A stretch of 19,026 nucleotides of DNA, taken from positions 1-19,026 of the forward strand of contig JAJXSQ010000006.1 in the NCBI GenBank assembly GCA_021784495.1, given 5' to 3'. This DNA comes from Myxococcales bacterium. GTDB lineage: Bacteria > Myxococcota > Myxococcia > Myxococcales > Anaeromyxobacteraceae. The notes below the pieces were generated by a model. That model had not been told where the DNA came from and searched no databases. It worked only from the letters and a program-made list of their open reading frames with translations. The position numbers and the translations under genes were made by a program. Of this stretch, positions 5,936 through 13,219 are shown piece by piece. Within the stretch, counting starts at the first letter, position 1; each line of letters opens with the position of its first letter.

Positions 5936-8900
5936 CCGGCCTGTCGCTGCGCAACCCGATCGCGATCTTGATGATCTGCATCGGGCTGATGGTCTTCGCG
6001 GGGGTGGTCACCCCGCGGATGAGCATCGACACCTTCCCCGAGCTCACCCCGCCGGTGCTCATCATCGGCACCCTGGTGCCGGGGCTCGGGCCGAAGGACA
6101 TGGAGAAGACCATCTCCTGGCGCCTCGAGAAGTACGTGAGCTCGACGCCGGGCGTCGACCACGTCGAGAGCGTCTCGCGCAACGGCCTCTCGATCATCTA
6201 CGTCTGGCTCAAGTGGGGCACCGACCTCAACTCCTCGCAGACGCTGGTGCAGGAGGAGACCACCTTCGCGATGGCGGCCATCCCCAAGTCGCTCGGGGTG
6301 CTGCCGCCCTTCGTCCTCCAGTACGACCCGTCGAACGCGCCGGTGGTGCAGGTGGTGGTGACCGGCACCGGCTACACCGGCCCCCAGCTCTACGACTACG
6401 CGTTCAACAACGTCGAGCCGCTCCTGGAGGGGATCTCCGGCGTCGCCAGCGCCGCCCCGGACGGCGGCCGGATGCGCCAGATCAACGTGATCGTCGATCC
6501 GGTGAAGGCGCAGGGGAGCCAGCTCACCGCCGAGGAGGTGGCCGGCGCCGTGGGCCGCTCCAACGCGCTCCTCCCGGCCGGCGAGTTCATCTCCAAGGCC
6601 TTCGACGCCAACGTCTACACCGACGCCGTCCCCGAGCGCGTCAAGACCATCGGCGACGCGCCGATCAAGGTCGTCGGCAAGCGCGAGGTGCTCATCCGCG
6701 ACGTCGCCCGGGTGGAGGACGGCGGCACCCCGCCGACCCAGTCGGTCTCGGTGAACGGCGAGAACGCGGTCTACCTCAACGTGCTCCGCATCCCGGGCGG
6801 CAACACCCTGGAGATCGTCGACGCGGTGAAGAAGATCGTCGGCGGCCTCCGCGACCTGCCCCCCGGGGTCCAGGTGAAGGCGGTCTTCGACCAGTCCAGC
6901 TTCGTCCGGACCACCTACAAGGGGCTCCAGCGCGAGATCATCCAGGCCCTGATCCTGATCGGCATCGTCATCCTGCTCTTCCTGCAGAGCATGCGCGGGA
7001 CGCTGATCGTCTCCTTCGCCATCCCGCTCTCCTTCGCCATCACCCTGATCGTCCTCTACGCGTCCGGCCAGACGCTCAACGCCTTCACCCTCGGCGGATT
7101 GACCCTGGCCATGGGACGGCTGGTCGACGACGCGGTGGTGGTGCTGGAGTCGATCCACCGCCACCAGCGCGCCGGCCTGCCCATCTACCGGGCGGCGCTC
7201 GAGGGGGCCAACTCGGTCGCCCTCCCGGTGCTGGCCTCGACCCTCACCACCATGGCCGTCCTCCTGCCGGTGATCCTCCTCGCCGGCCTCGCCCAGAAGC
7301 TCTTCGCCCCGCTCGCGCTGACGGTGGCGGTGGCGATGATCGCCTCCTACTTCGTCTCCATGGCGGTCACCCCGGTCGCCTGCCGCTACTTCCTCGGCCA
7401 CGCCGAGCACGGCCGGCTCGGGAAGGCGGTGGAGGGCTTCATCGATCGCGTGGCGGCCGGCTACTCCGAGCTCCTGCGGCGGACGCTCCCCTTCCGCGCG
7501 ACCATCATCGTCGCCGCCGCGGTCCTGGTGGCCGGCGCGGCCTGGGCGGCGGGCCGCCTCCCCAGCACCTTCTTCCCGGACATCGACGAGGCGATGGACA
7601 TGATCTACGTCCGCTTCGCCCCGGGCATCTCCCTCCCCGACGCCGCGGCCAAGCTCAAGGCGATGGGCAAGGCGGTCAAGGCGGCCCTGCCCCCCGGCAC
7701 CGTCGAGATGGTGATCGAGAACCTGGGCACCCCGCAGAACGCCCGGAGCGCCATCGTCAGCCCCAACGTCGCGCCCAACACCGGCTTCCTCCGGCTGCAG
7801 TTCTCCGATCCCGAGGAGCGGACGCTCACCCAGGCCCAGATCGCCTCGCGCGCCCGCGACGTGCTGACCCGCGAGTTCCCCGGCGTCGAGACCCTCCAGT
7901 CGCCGGGCGGCCTCGTGGCCAGCGTCTTCGCCAACGGCTACATCGCGCCGCTGGCGGTGGAGATCGTCGGCGACAACCTCGAGGTGATGGACCGGCAGGC
8001 CAAGGCGATCGCCGACGTCGCCCGGACGGTGCCGGGGGTGCGGGACGTCCGCCTCTCCGTCCAGCTCCACTACCCGGAGATCCACGTCGACACCAAGCGC
8101 GAGACGGCCGGGCTCGTCGGCGTCGACGCCAAGGCCGCGGCCCAGACCACCCTGGACGCGACCCTCGGCAACATCAACACCCCCAGCGTCTGGATCGACC
8201 CCCAGAACGGCCAGTCCTACTACGTCGTCACCTACTACGACCCGGACCGGGTCGCCGAGACGGCGCAGCTCGCCCAGCTCCCGGTGCGCGTCGACCAGGA
8301 GGGGCGGCCGGTCCTGCTCGGCGCCTACGGGCTCATCCGCCGGGAGGCGGGGCCGATCGCCGTCGAGCGGAACCACCTCGAGCGCGCCCTCCACGTCCTC
8401 ATGCAGACCGAGGGGCGCGACATCGGCACGGTGTCGAAGGACCTCGACACCGCGCTGGCCACCGACCCGCGCACCCGCGAGATCCACTACGACTGGGTGG
8501 GCCAGGTCCAGCTCATGCGCGAGACCTTCTCCGGCCTCGGACTCGCCCTGGGGCTCGCGGTCATGGTGGTCTTCATGATCATGGCCTCGCAGTTCAAGTC
8601 GCTGCGCCTCCCCTTCGTCATGCTCTTCACCATCCCGGTCTCCCTCCTCGGCATCGTGCTGGCGCTGATGGCGGCCGGGCAGGGCTTCTCCATCACCGCC
8701 CTCATGGGCATCCTGATGGTGATCGGCATCGCGGTGTCGAACGGCATCCTCCTCGTCGACGACGCGAACCGCCGGCTCATGGAGGGGGTCGAGCGGGTGG
8801 AGGCGATCGTGGCGGCGGCCCGCTCCCGCTTCGTGCCCATCATGATGACCAGCCTCGCCACCGTGATCGGCCTGATCCCGACGGCGACCGGCCTGGAGCG

Positions 8901-9069
8901 CGGCTCGGAGGCGAACCAGCCGCTGGCGCTCGCGGTGGTCGGCGGGCTCACCTCCTCCACCTTCCTGTCCCTCTTCCTCGTCCCGGTCATGTTCCTCATC
9001 TTCGCCAGCGCGCGCCCCGAGCCGGCCGAGGACGAGGGGCCCGCGGCGGCCCAGAAGGCGCACGCGTGA
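5932..9069 (+). CDS. RND efflux pump permease (AcrB/HAE-type)
   Basis: At 1045 residues this is a full-length RND pump, which uses the proton gradient to drive substrates from the periplasm or inner membrane out through the TolC channel. The N-terminal helix (NPIAILMICIGLMVFAGVV), two large periplasmic loops and the two membrane halves are all present. The proton-relay aspartates are D399-D400 in TM4 (GRLVDDAVVVLES), which matches HAE-type drug pumps rather than metal pumps. By alignment to AcrB, R966 and T973 match R971 and T978, but the TM10 lysine (K940) is replaced by S936 in AVSNGILLVDD. The substrate cannot be read from the sequence. GTG start and stop both lie in GTGA overlaps, so translation is probably coupled through the operon. 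Confidence 0.95.
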   Translation: MTGLSLRNPIAILMICIGLMVFAGVVTPRMSIDTFPELTPPVLIIGTLVPGLGPKDMEKTISWRLEKYVSSTPGVDHVESVSRNGLSIIYVWLKWGTDLNSSQTLVQEETTFAMAAIPKSLGVLPPFVLQYDPSNAPVVQVVVTGTGYTGPQLYDYAFNNVEPLLEGISGVASAAPDGGRMRQINVIVDPVKAQGSQLTAEEVAGAVGRSNALLPAGEFISKAFDANVYTDAVPERVKTIGDAPIKVVGKREVLIRDVARVEDGGTPPTQSVSVNGENAVYLNVLRIPGGNTLEIVDAVKKIVGGLRDLPPGVQVKAVFDQSSFVRTTYKGLQREIIQALILIGIVILLFLQSMRGTLIVSFAIPLSFAITLIVLYASGQTLNAFTLGGLTLAMGRLVDDAVVVLESIHRHQRAGLPIYRAALEGANSVALPVLASTLTTMAVLLPVILLAGLAQKLFAPLALTVAVAMIASYFVSMAVTPVACRYFLGHAEHGRLGKAVEGFIDRVAAGYSELLRRTLPFRATIIVAAAVLVAGAAWAAGRLPSTFFPDIDEAMDMIYVRFAPGISLPDAAAKLKAMGKAVKAALPPGTVEMVIENLGTPQNARSAIVSPNVAPNTGFLRLQFSDPEERTLTQAQIASRARDVLTREFPGVETLQSPGGLVASVFANGYIAPLAVEIVGDNLEVMDRQAKAIADVARTVPGVRDVRLSVQLHYPEIHVDTKRETAGLVGVDAKAAAQTTLDATLGNINTPSVWIDPQNGQSYYVVTYYDPDRVAETAQLAQLPVRVDQEGRPVLLGAYGLIRREAGPIAVERNHLERALHVLMQTEGRDIGTVSKDLDTALATDPRTREIHYDWVGQVQLMRETFSGLGLALGLAVMVVFMIMASQFKSLRLPFVMLFTIPVSLLGIVLALMAAGQGFSITALMGILMVIGIAVSNGILLVDDANRRLMEGVERVEAIVAAARSRFVPIMMTSLATVIGLIPTATGLERGSEANQPLALAVVGGLTSSTFLSLFLVPVMFLIFASARPEPAEDEGPAAAQKAHA

Positions 9070-9509
9070 CCTCCCGGATCCTGGTCGCCATCGACGCCTC
9101 CCCCCGGGCCGCGTCGGTCCTCCGCGCCGCGCTCGCCATCGGCGGGAAGCTCGGCGCCCGGGTGCACCCGCTCCGGGTCATCTCGGTGCCGCCCGAGTTC
9201 CCCCCCGCCGCCGCCGGCGCCCCGGCCGACCCGCTCCCGGCCGTCCTCGAGACGCAGGCCCGGGAGGAGCTGGCGCGGCTCTTCGCCTTCGCCGCCCCGG
9301 GGGCCGAGCTCGAGCGCCCGCTGGTGCGGAGCGGCGTCCCCTGGCAGGCGATCCTCCGGGCGGCCGACGAGACCGACGCCCAGCTGATCGTCATCGGGTC
9401 GCACGGCTACCACGGCTGGGACCGGGTCCTCGGGACCACCACCCTCGACGTCCTCAAGGAGTCGAGCCGGAACGTCCTGGTGGTCCAGCAGGGCCAGCCG
9501 ATCGGCTGA
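9066..9509 (+). CDS. Universal stress protein (UspA family)
   Basis: This 147-residue single-domain protein begins with the Usp strand ILVAID, whose D10 contacts nucleotide. It ends with the ATP-binding loop GSHGYHGWDRVLGTT and the final strand NVLVV. The spacing is G-x2-G-x8-G-T, one residue shorter than the classical G-x2-G-x9-G-[ST], but the loop looks intact, so ATP binding is likely. The start codon lies inside the stop of the RND pump (GTGA), which places it firmly in the efflux operon as its last gene. Its role there is not known. It may tune the pump or buffer the stress that induces it. Convergent argR follows after 45 bases. Confidence 0.93.
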   Translation: MTSRILVAIDASPRAASVLRAALAIGGKLGARVHPLRVISVPPEFPPAAAGAPADPLPAVLETQAREELARLFAFAAPGAELERPLVRSGVPWQAILRAADETDAQLIVIGSHGYHGWDRVLGTTTLDVLKESSRNVLVVQQGQPIG

Positions 9510-9512
9510 GCG

Positions 9513-9553
9513 GCCGAGGGCCTTCGGCGCGCCCGCGCCGGGCGGAGCGCGCC
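9513..9553. terminator. Bidirectional terminator between uspA and argR
   Basis: The 45-base gap between the convergent stop codons holds two hairpins: GCCGA/TCGGC (9513-9517 with 9524-9528) and GGCGCGC/GCGCGCC (9526-9532 with 9547-9553), the latter with a nested CCCG/CGGG stem. They overlap by three bases, so they are alternatives. Neither has a T run, but the position suits transcription ending from both sides. Confidence 0.5.
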
Positions 9554-9554
9554 G

Positions 9555-10043
9555 TCAGTGGGTGCGGGCCCGCCCGGCCGCCCGGGCGCCGGCGAGCAGG
9601 CCGACGACCCCCAGCGTCTCGGCGAGCCGGGCCGCGAGGCGATCGGGGCGGAGCGCGCCGGCCGGGGCCACGAAGATGGTGTCGTCCCCGGCGATGGTCC
9701 CCAGCACCTCGGCGAGCCGGGCGTCGTCGATGGCCCGCGCGATCGCCGGCGCCCCGCCGGCCGCGGTCCGGATCACCACCAGCGAGCCGTTGGCCGCGAT
9801 GGCCAGGACGAGCCCCCGGACCGCCGCCAGGCCGTCGTCCGGCGGCGCGTCGAGCTCGTAGAACGCCCCGTCGGGCCGCGAGACCCGGCGGGCCCCGAGC
9901 CGGGCCAGATCGCGGGAGAGGGTCGCCTGGGTGGCGCCGAGCCCCTCCTGGCGCAGCGCGGCCTGGAGCTCCTCCTGCGTGCCGATGCGGCGAGCCCGCA
10001 GGATCCGGGCGGCGACGGCGCGGCGGCGGTCGGCGCGGCTCAC
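9555..10043 (-). CDS. argR: Arginine repressor ArgR
   Basis: ArgR is an arginine-responsive hexameric regulator of arginine genes. The N-terminal winged helix carries the family signature ATQATLSRDLARLGARRV (37-54). The C-terminal oligomerisation and arginine-binding domain carries GTIAGDDTI (115-123), whose two aspartates bind arginine. Length (162) is normal to slightly long. The GTG start overlaps the stop of the upstream argJ-argB gene as GTGA, so the repressor is made from the operon it probably controls, through the ARG-box-like site at 13181-13194. This would give negative feedback; that is inference from layout. Confidence 0.95.
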   Translation of the reverse strand: MSRADRRRAVAARILRARRIGTQEELQAALRQEGLGATQATLSRDLARLGARRVSRPDGAFYELDAPPDDGLAAVRGLVLAIAANGSLVVIRTAAGGAPAIARAIDDARLAEVLGTIAGDDTIFVAPAGALRPDRLAARLAETLGVVGLLAGARAAGRARTH

Positions 10044-12139
10044 GAGGCGGTCACCAGCGAACCGACGCCGCGGTCGGTGAAGAGCTCGGCGATCACCGTG
10101 TGCGGCTGGCGCCCGTCGAGGACGTGGACCCGCTCGACCCCGCCCGCCAGCGCGGCCTGGATGGCGAGCGCCTTCCAGCGCATGCCGCCGGTGATGGCGC
10201 CGGCGTCGATCCGCCGGCGCAGGTCGGCGCTGGTGATCTGGCGGACGAGCTCGCCGTCGGGCGCCGACTCGAGCACCCCCGGGACGTCGGTGAGGTAGAT
10301 GAGCTTCTTGGCCCCGAGCGCCGCCGCCACCGCGGCGGCCACGTCGTCGGCGTTGATCGAGAGCCCGGTCCCGTCGGCGGCGATCCCGATGGGGGAGATG
10401 ACCGGCACGTAGGCGCCCTCCAGGAACATCCCCAGGAACTTCCGGTTCACCTCGACGACCCGGCCGACGTACCCCAGGTCGACCCCGCTCTCCAGCCCGC
10501 GCTTCTCGGCGCGCAGGAGCGTGCCGTCCTTGCCGGAGAGGCCGACCGCGTTGGCGCCGCGGGCGTTCAGGAGCGCCACCAGCTCCTGGTTCACCTTGCC
10601 GGTGAGGACCATCTCGACGATCGGCAGCGAGGCGGCGTCGGTGATCCGCAGGCCGTCCACGAACTCCGACCGCTCCCCGAGCTTCTCGAGCGTCCGGGTG
10701 ATCTCCGGCGCGCCGCCGTGGACCACGACCACCTTGAGCCCCACGCGGCGCAGGAGGGTCACGTCCTCGGCGAAGGCCACCTTCAGGCTCTCCTTCACCA
10801 TGGCGGCCCCGCCGTACTTGATGACCGCCACCTGGCCGGCGAACTGGGCGATGTACTTGAGCGCCTCGACGAGGAGCGTCCGCTTGAAGGCCGGGCTGTA
10901 GTTGGCGACCTTGTCGTCCTTGGCCATCATGCCGTCCGGCCGCTGGACGATCATCGAGGTGTAGTCGGCGTTGATCTTGACGTAGTCGTAGGTCAGATCG
11001 CAGCCCCAGGCCGTCGCCCGGGCGTCGCCGTCGGCGAGCTCCACCAGGACGTCCACCCGCGCCTCGCGCAGCCGCACCCGGAGCGCCTCGAGGTCCACGT
11101 CGGCCGGCGCCCCGCGCTCGAAGACCACCACCCCCTGCAGCGAGACCCGCGCCCGGAAGGGATCGACCGGCCAGCCCTGCGAGCCGGCGCGGCTCCCGAC
11201 GGTGGCCAGCACCCGCCCCCAGTTCGGATCGGCGCCGAAGAGCGACGCCTTCACCAGCGGCGAGTGGGCGATCGACCGCGCCAGGTCCCGGGCCGAGACC
11301 TCGCTCGGCGCCCCGGTCACCACCACCTCGACCAGCTTCGTCGCCCCCTCGCCGTCGGCCGCCATGGCCCGGGCCATCTCGCCGAGCAGGTCGGCGAGCG
11401 CCGCCTCGAAGGTCTCGAGGTCCGGCCCGGGCTCGGCGATCCGCGGGTTGCCGGCGAGGCCGTTCGCGAGCACGAGGACGGTGTCGTTCGTGGACATGTC
11501 GCCGTCCACGGTGAGCATGTTGAAGGTCCGGTGGACCGCCCGGGCGAGCACGTCCTGGAGCGCCCGGGGGGTGATGGCGGCGTCGGTGGCGACGATCGCC
11601 AGGGTGGTGGCCAGCTGGGGGGCCAGCATCCCCGACCCCTTGGCGACGCAGGAGATGATCGCGGTCTTCCCGCCGAGCGTCACCTCGCGCGCCGCCATCT
11701 TCGGGCGGGTGTCGGTGGTCATGATCGCCTCGGCCGCGTGCTCGGGGTGGTCGCCGAGCGTCTCGACCAGCCCGGGGAGCGCGGTGACGACCTTCATCGC
11801 CGGGAGCCGCACCCCGATCACCCCGGTGGAGGCGGCCAGGACGGCCCGCTTCTGGATCCCGAGGGCGTCGGCGACCGCGCCGCGGATCACCGCCACGTCG
11901 TCGAGCCCGCCCGGGCCGGTGAGGGCGTTGGCGTTCCCCGAGTTGGCCACCACCGCCCGCATCCCCTCGGCCGGGACCCGCGCCCGGCCGTCCTGGACCG
12001 GCGCCGCCGCGGCGCGGTTGACGGTGAAGACGCCGGCCGCGGCCGCCGGGTGGTCGCTCACCACCAGCGCCAGGTCGCGCCGGGCCGGCTTGAGGCCGCT
12101 GGCCACGCCGCCGAAGCGGAAGCCCTTGGGGATCCGCAC
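10040..12139 (-). CDS. argJ-argB: Fused ArgJ (ornithine/glutamate acetyltransferase) - ArgB (acetylglutamate kinase)
   Basis: One continuous 699-codon frame encodes two normally separate arginine enzymes. Residues 1-about 398 are ArgJ, which moves acetyl from acetylornithine to glutamate. It has STGVIG (104-109) and the self-cleavage site KGSGMLAPQLATTL, with the catalytic threonine at T178, and ends at CDLTYDYVKINADYTS. Residues about 404-699 are a complete ArgB, which phosphorylates N-acetylglutamate: K441 in VIKYGG, the glycine loop HGGAP (474-478), R498, SINADDVAAAV, TDVPGVL, K656 and the C-terminal H680xxxxE685LFTDRGVG. About five residues link the parts, and there is no stop or frameshift. 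The GTG start has a strong GGGAGG (12145-12150) and lies one base after argC. Two substitutions in ArgB glycine loops (GGA at 443-445, GGA at 475-477) are unusual. A second start at the ATG-ATG pair (10925-10930) could also give free ArgB. Confidence 0.93.
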   Translation of the reverse strand: MRIPKGFRFGGVASGLKPARRDLALVVSDHPAAAAGVFTVNRAAAAPVQDGRARVPAEGMRAVVANSGNANALTGPGGLDDVAVIRGAVADALGIQKRAVLAASTGVIGVRLPAMKVVTALPGLVETLGDHPEHAAEAIMTTDTRPKMAAREVTLGGKTAIISCVAKGSGMLAPQLATTLAIVATDAAITPRALQDVLARAVHRTFNMLTVDGDMSTNDTVLVLANGLAGNPRIAEPGPDLETFEAALADLLGEMARAMAADGEGATKLVEVVVTGAPSEVSARDLARSIAHSPLVKASLFGADPNWGRVLATVGSRAGSQGWPVDPFRARVSLQGVVVFERGAPADVDLEALRVRLREARVDVLVELADGDARATAWGCDLTYDYVKINADYTSMIVQRPDGMMAKDDKVANYSPAFKRTLLVEALKYIAQFAGQVAVIKYGGAAMVKESLKVAFAEDVTLLRRVGLKVVVVHGGAPEITRTLEKLGERSEFVDGLRITDAASLPIVEMVLTGKVNQELVALLNARGANAVGLSGKDGTLLRAEKRGLESGVDLGYVGRVVEVNRKFLGMFLEGAYVPVISPIGIAADGTGLSINADDVAAAVAAALGAKKLIYLTDVPGVLESAPDGELVRQITSADLRRRIDAGAITGGMRWKALAIQAALAGGVERVHVLDGRQPHTVIAELFTDRGVGSLVTAS

Positions 12140-12140
12140 G

Positions 12141-13175
12141 TCAGCCTCCCAGGAGGTCGAGGCCGTCGACCTCCGGCCACCCGAGGGCGGCGTTCATCGC
12201 CTGCACCGCCTGGCCGGCCGCCCCCTTCACCAGATTGTCGATCGCCGAGACGACCACCGCCACCCCGGCGCGGTCGTCGAGCGCCGCGCCGAGGTGGATC
12301 CGGTTGGTCCGGACGACGTCCTTCACCAGCACCCGGTCGGCGGCCAGGATCCGGACGAAGGGCTCGCCGGCGTAGGCCGCCTCGAGCGCCCCCCGCAGGT
12401 CGGCGCCGGTCGTCCCCGCCCGCACCGGCAAGGCGGCGGTCGCCAGGATCCCGCGCCGCAGCGGCACCAGGACCGGGGTGAAGGAGATCGGGCCGCAGCC
12501 GCCGGCGGCGCGGGCCACCGTCTGCTCGATCTCCGGGACGTGCTGGTGGCGCCCGAGCCGGTAGGCCCGGAGGTCCTCGTCCACCTCGACGAAGGCGTAG
12601 TCCTCGGTCGCCTTGCGCCCGGCGCCGGAGACGCCGGAGAGCCCGGTGACGGCGATCGGGCCCGGCGCCGCGACCTTCGCCCGCAGGAGCGGCGCGAGCG
12701 CCATCGCCACCGCGGTGGCGTAGCAGCCCGGGTTCGCGATCAGCCGCGCCCCGCCCAGCCCCGCCCGCGCCAGCTCCGGCAGGCCGTAGCGCGCCTCGGC
12801 GAGGAGCGCCGGGTGGGCGTGCTCGAAGCCGTACCAGGGGGGGTAGAGGGCCGGGTCGGCGAGCCGGAAGGCGCCGGAGAGGTCCACCACCCGCGCCCCC
12901 GCCGCCACCAGCCGCGGGGCGAGCTGGTGGGAGGTCTCCGCCGGGGTCGCCAGGAACACGAGATCGGCGCCCAGCGCCTCGCTCTCGGCCAGCGGCCGGT
13001 AGGGGAGCGCCGCCGCCGGCCCGTCGAGGGGGAGGCGCGCGCCGGCCCGCTCGCCGGCCCAGCGGTCGGAGGTGAGGCCGACGAGGCGCACCCGCGGGTG
13101 CCGGGCGAGGAGGCGGGTCAGCTCCAGGCCGGAGTAGCCGGAGGCGCCGACGACGGCGACGGTCAGCTCATGCAT
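12141..13175 (-). CDS. argC: N-acetyl-gamma-glutamyl-phosphate reductase ArgC
   Basis: ArgC reduces N-acetylglutamyl phosphate (the ArgB product) with NADPH, the third step of arginine synthesis. The nucleotide-binding GASGYSG (10-16), the active-site cysteine C151 in ANPGCYAT, the substrate loop GLSGVSGAGRK (178-188) and the catalytic histidine of HQHVPEI (210-216) are all present, and 344 residues is normal. The ATG at 13175 is the first start after an in-frame TGA (13188-13190), which leaves no earlier choice. No Shine-Dalgarno sequence precedes it, and the predicted transcription start falls at or within two bases of the ATG. It leads the operon argC, argJ-argB, argR, with one base before the next gene. 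Confidence 0.96.
   Translation of the reverse strand: MHELTVAVVGASGYSGLELTRLLARHPRVRLVGLTSDRWAGERAGARLPLDGPAAALPYRPLAESEALGADLVFLATPAETSHQLAPRLVAAGARVVDLSGAFRLADPALYPPWYGFEHAHPALLAEARYGLPELARAGLGGARLIANPGCYATAVAMALAPLLRAKVAAPGPIAVTGLSGVSGAGRKATEDYAFVEVDEDLRAYRLGRHQHVPEIEQTVARAAGGCGPISFTPVLVPLRRGILATAALPVRAGTTGADLRGALEAAYAGEPFVRILAADRVLVKDVVRTNRIHLGAALDDRAGVAVVVSAIDNLVKGAAGQAVQAMNAALGWPEVDGLDLLGG
12145..12150 (-). promoter_or_regulatory. Ribosome binding site of argJ-argB
   Basis: On the minus strand GGGAGG lies five bases before the GTG at 12139, inside the end of argC. It fixes the argJ-argB start and contrasts with argC, which has no such site. Confidence 0.75.
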
Positions 13176-13180
13176 GGGGA

Positions 13181-13194
13181 CGCATAATCATGCA
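13181..13194 (-). promoter_or_regulatory. ARG-box-like ArgR operator upstream of argC
   Basis: On the minus strand TGCAT-GATT-ATGCG forms an inverted repeat with 4-base spacing and nine of ten arm bases symmetric. This is the geometry of the ARG box (TGAAT-N4-ATTCA in E. coli), with the TGCAT half-sites I recall for high-GC bacteria. A second TGCAT half-site lies 20 bases downstream across the argC start (13170-13174), as expected for paired ARG boxes contacted by one hexamer. It covers the -10 element, so repression is the likely outcome. Confidence 0.6.
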
Positions 13195-13212
13195 TCCGGG
13201 CCCGCCGCGCAA
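13184..13212 (-). promoter_or_regulatory. Predicted sigma-70-type promoter of the arginine operon
   Basis: On the minus strand TTGCGC (13207-13212) and GATTAT (13184-13189) are separated by exactly 17 bases and match the -35 and -10 consensus at three and four of six positions. They are almost the only A/T-containing bases in the 44-base gap between the hydrogenase-like cluster and argC. The start point is expected at about 13175-13177. Confidence 0.5.
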
Positions 13213-13219
13213 GCGCCGC

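Noticed and set aside
5932..9069. A heavy-metal (CusA/CzcA-type) RND pump
   Set aside because: TM4 has the LVDDAVVVLE pattern of HAE-type pumps, not the DAAV pattern of metal pumps, and no metal-binding residues were recognised.
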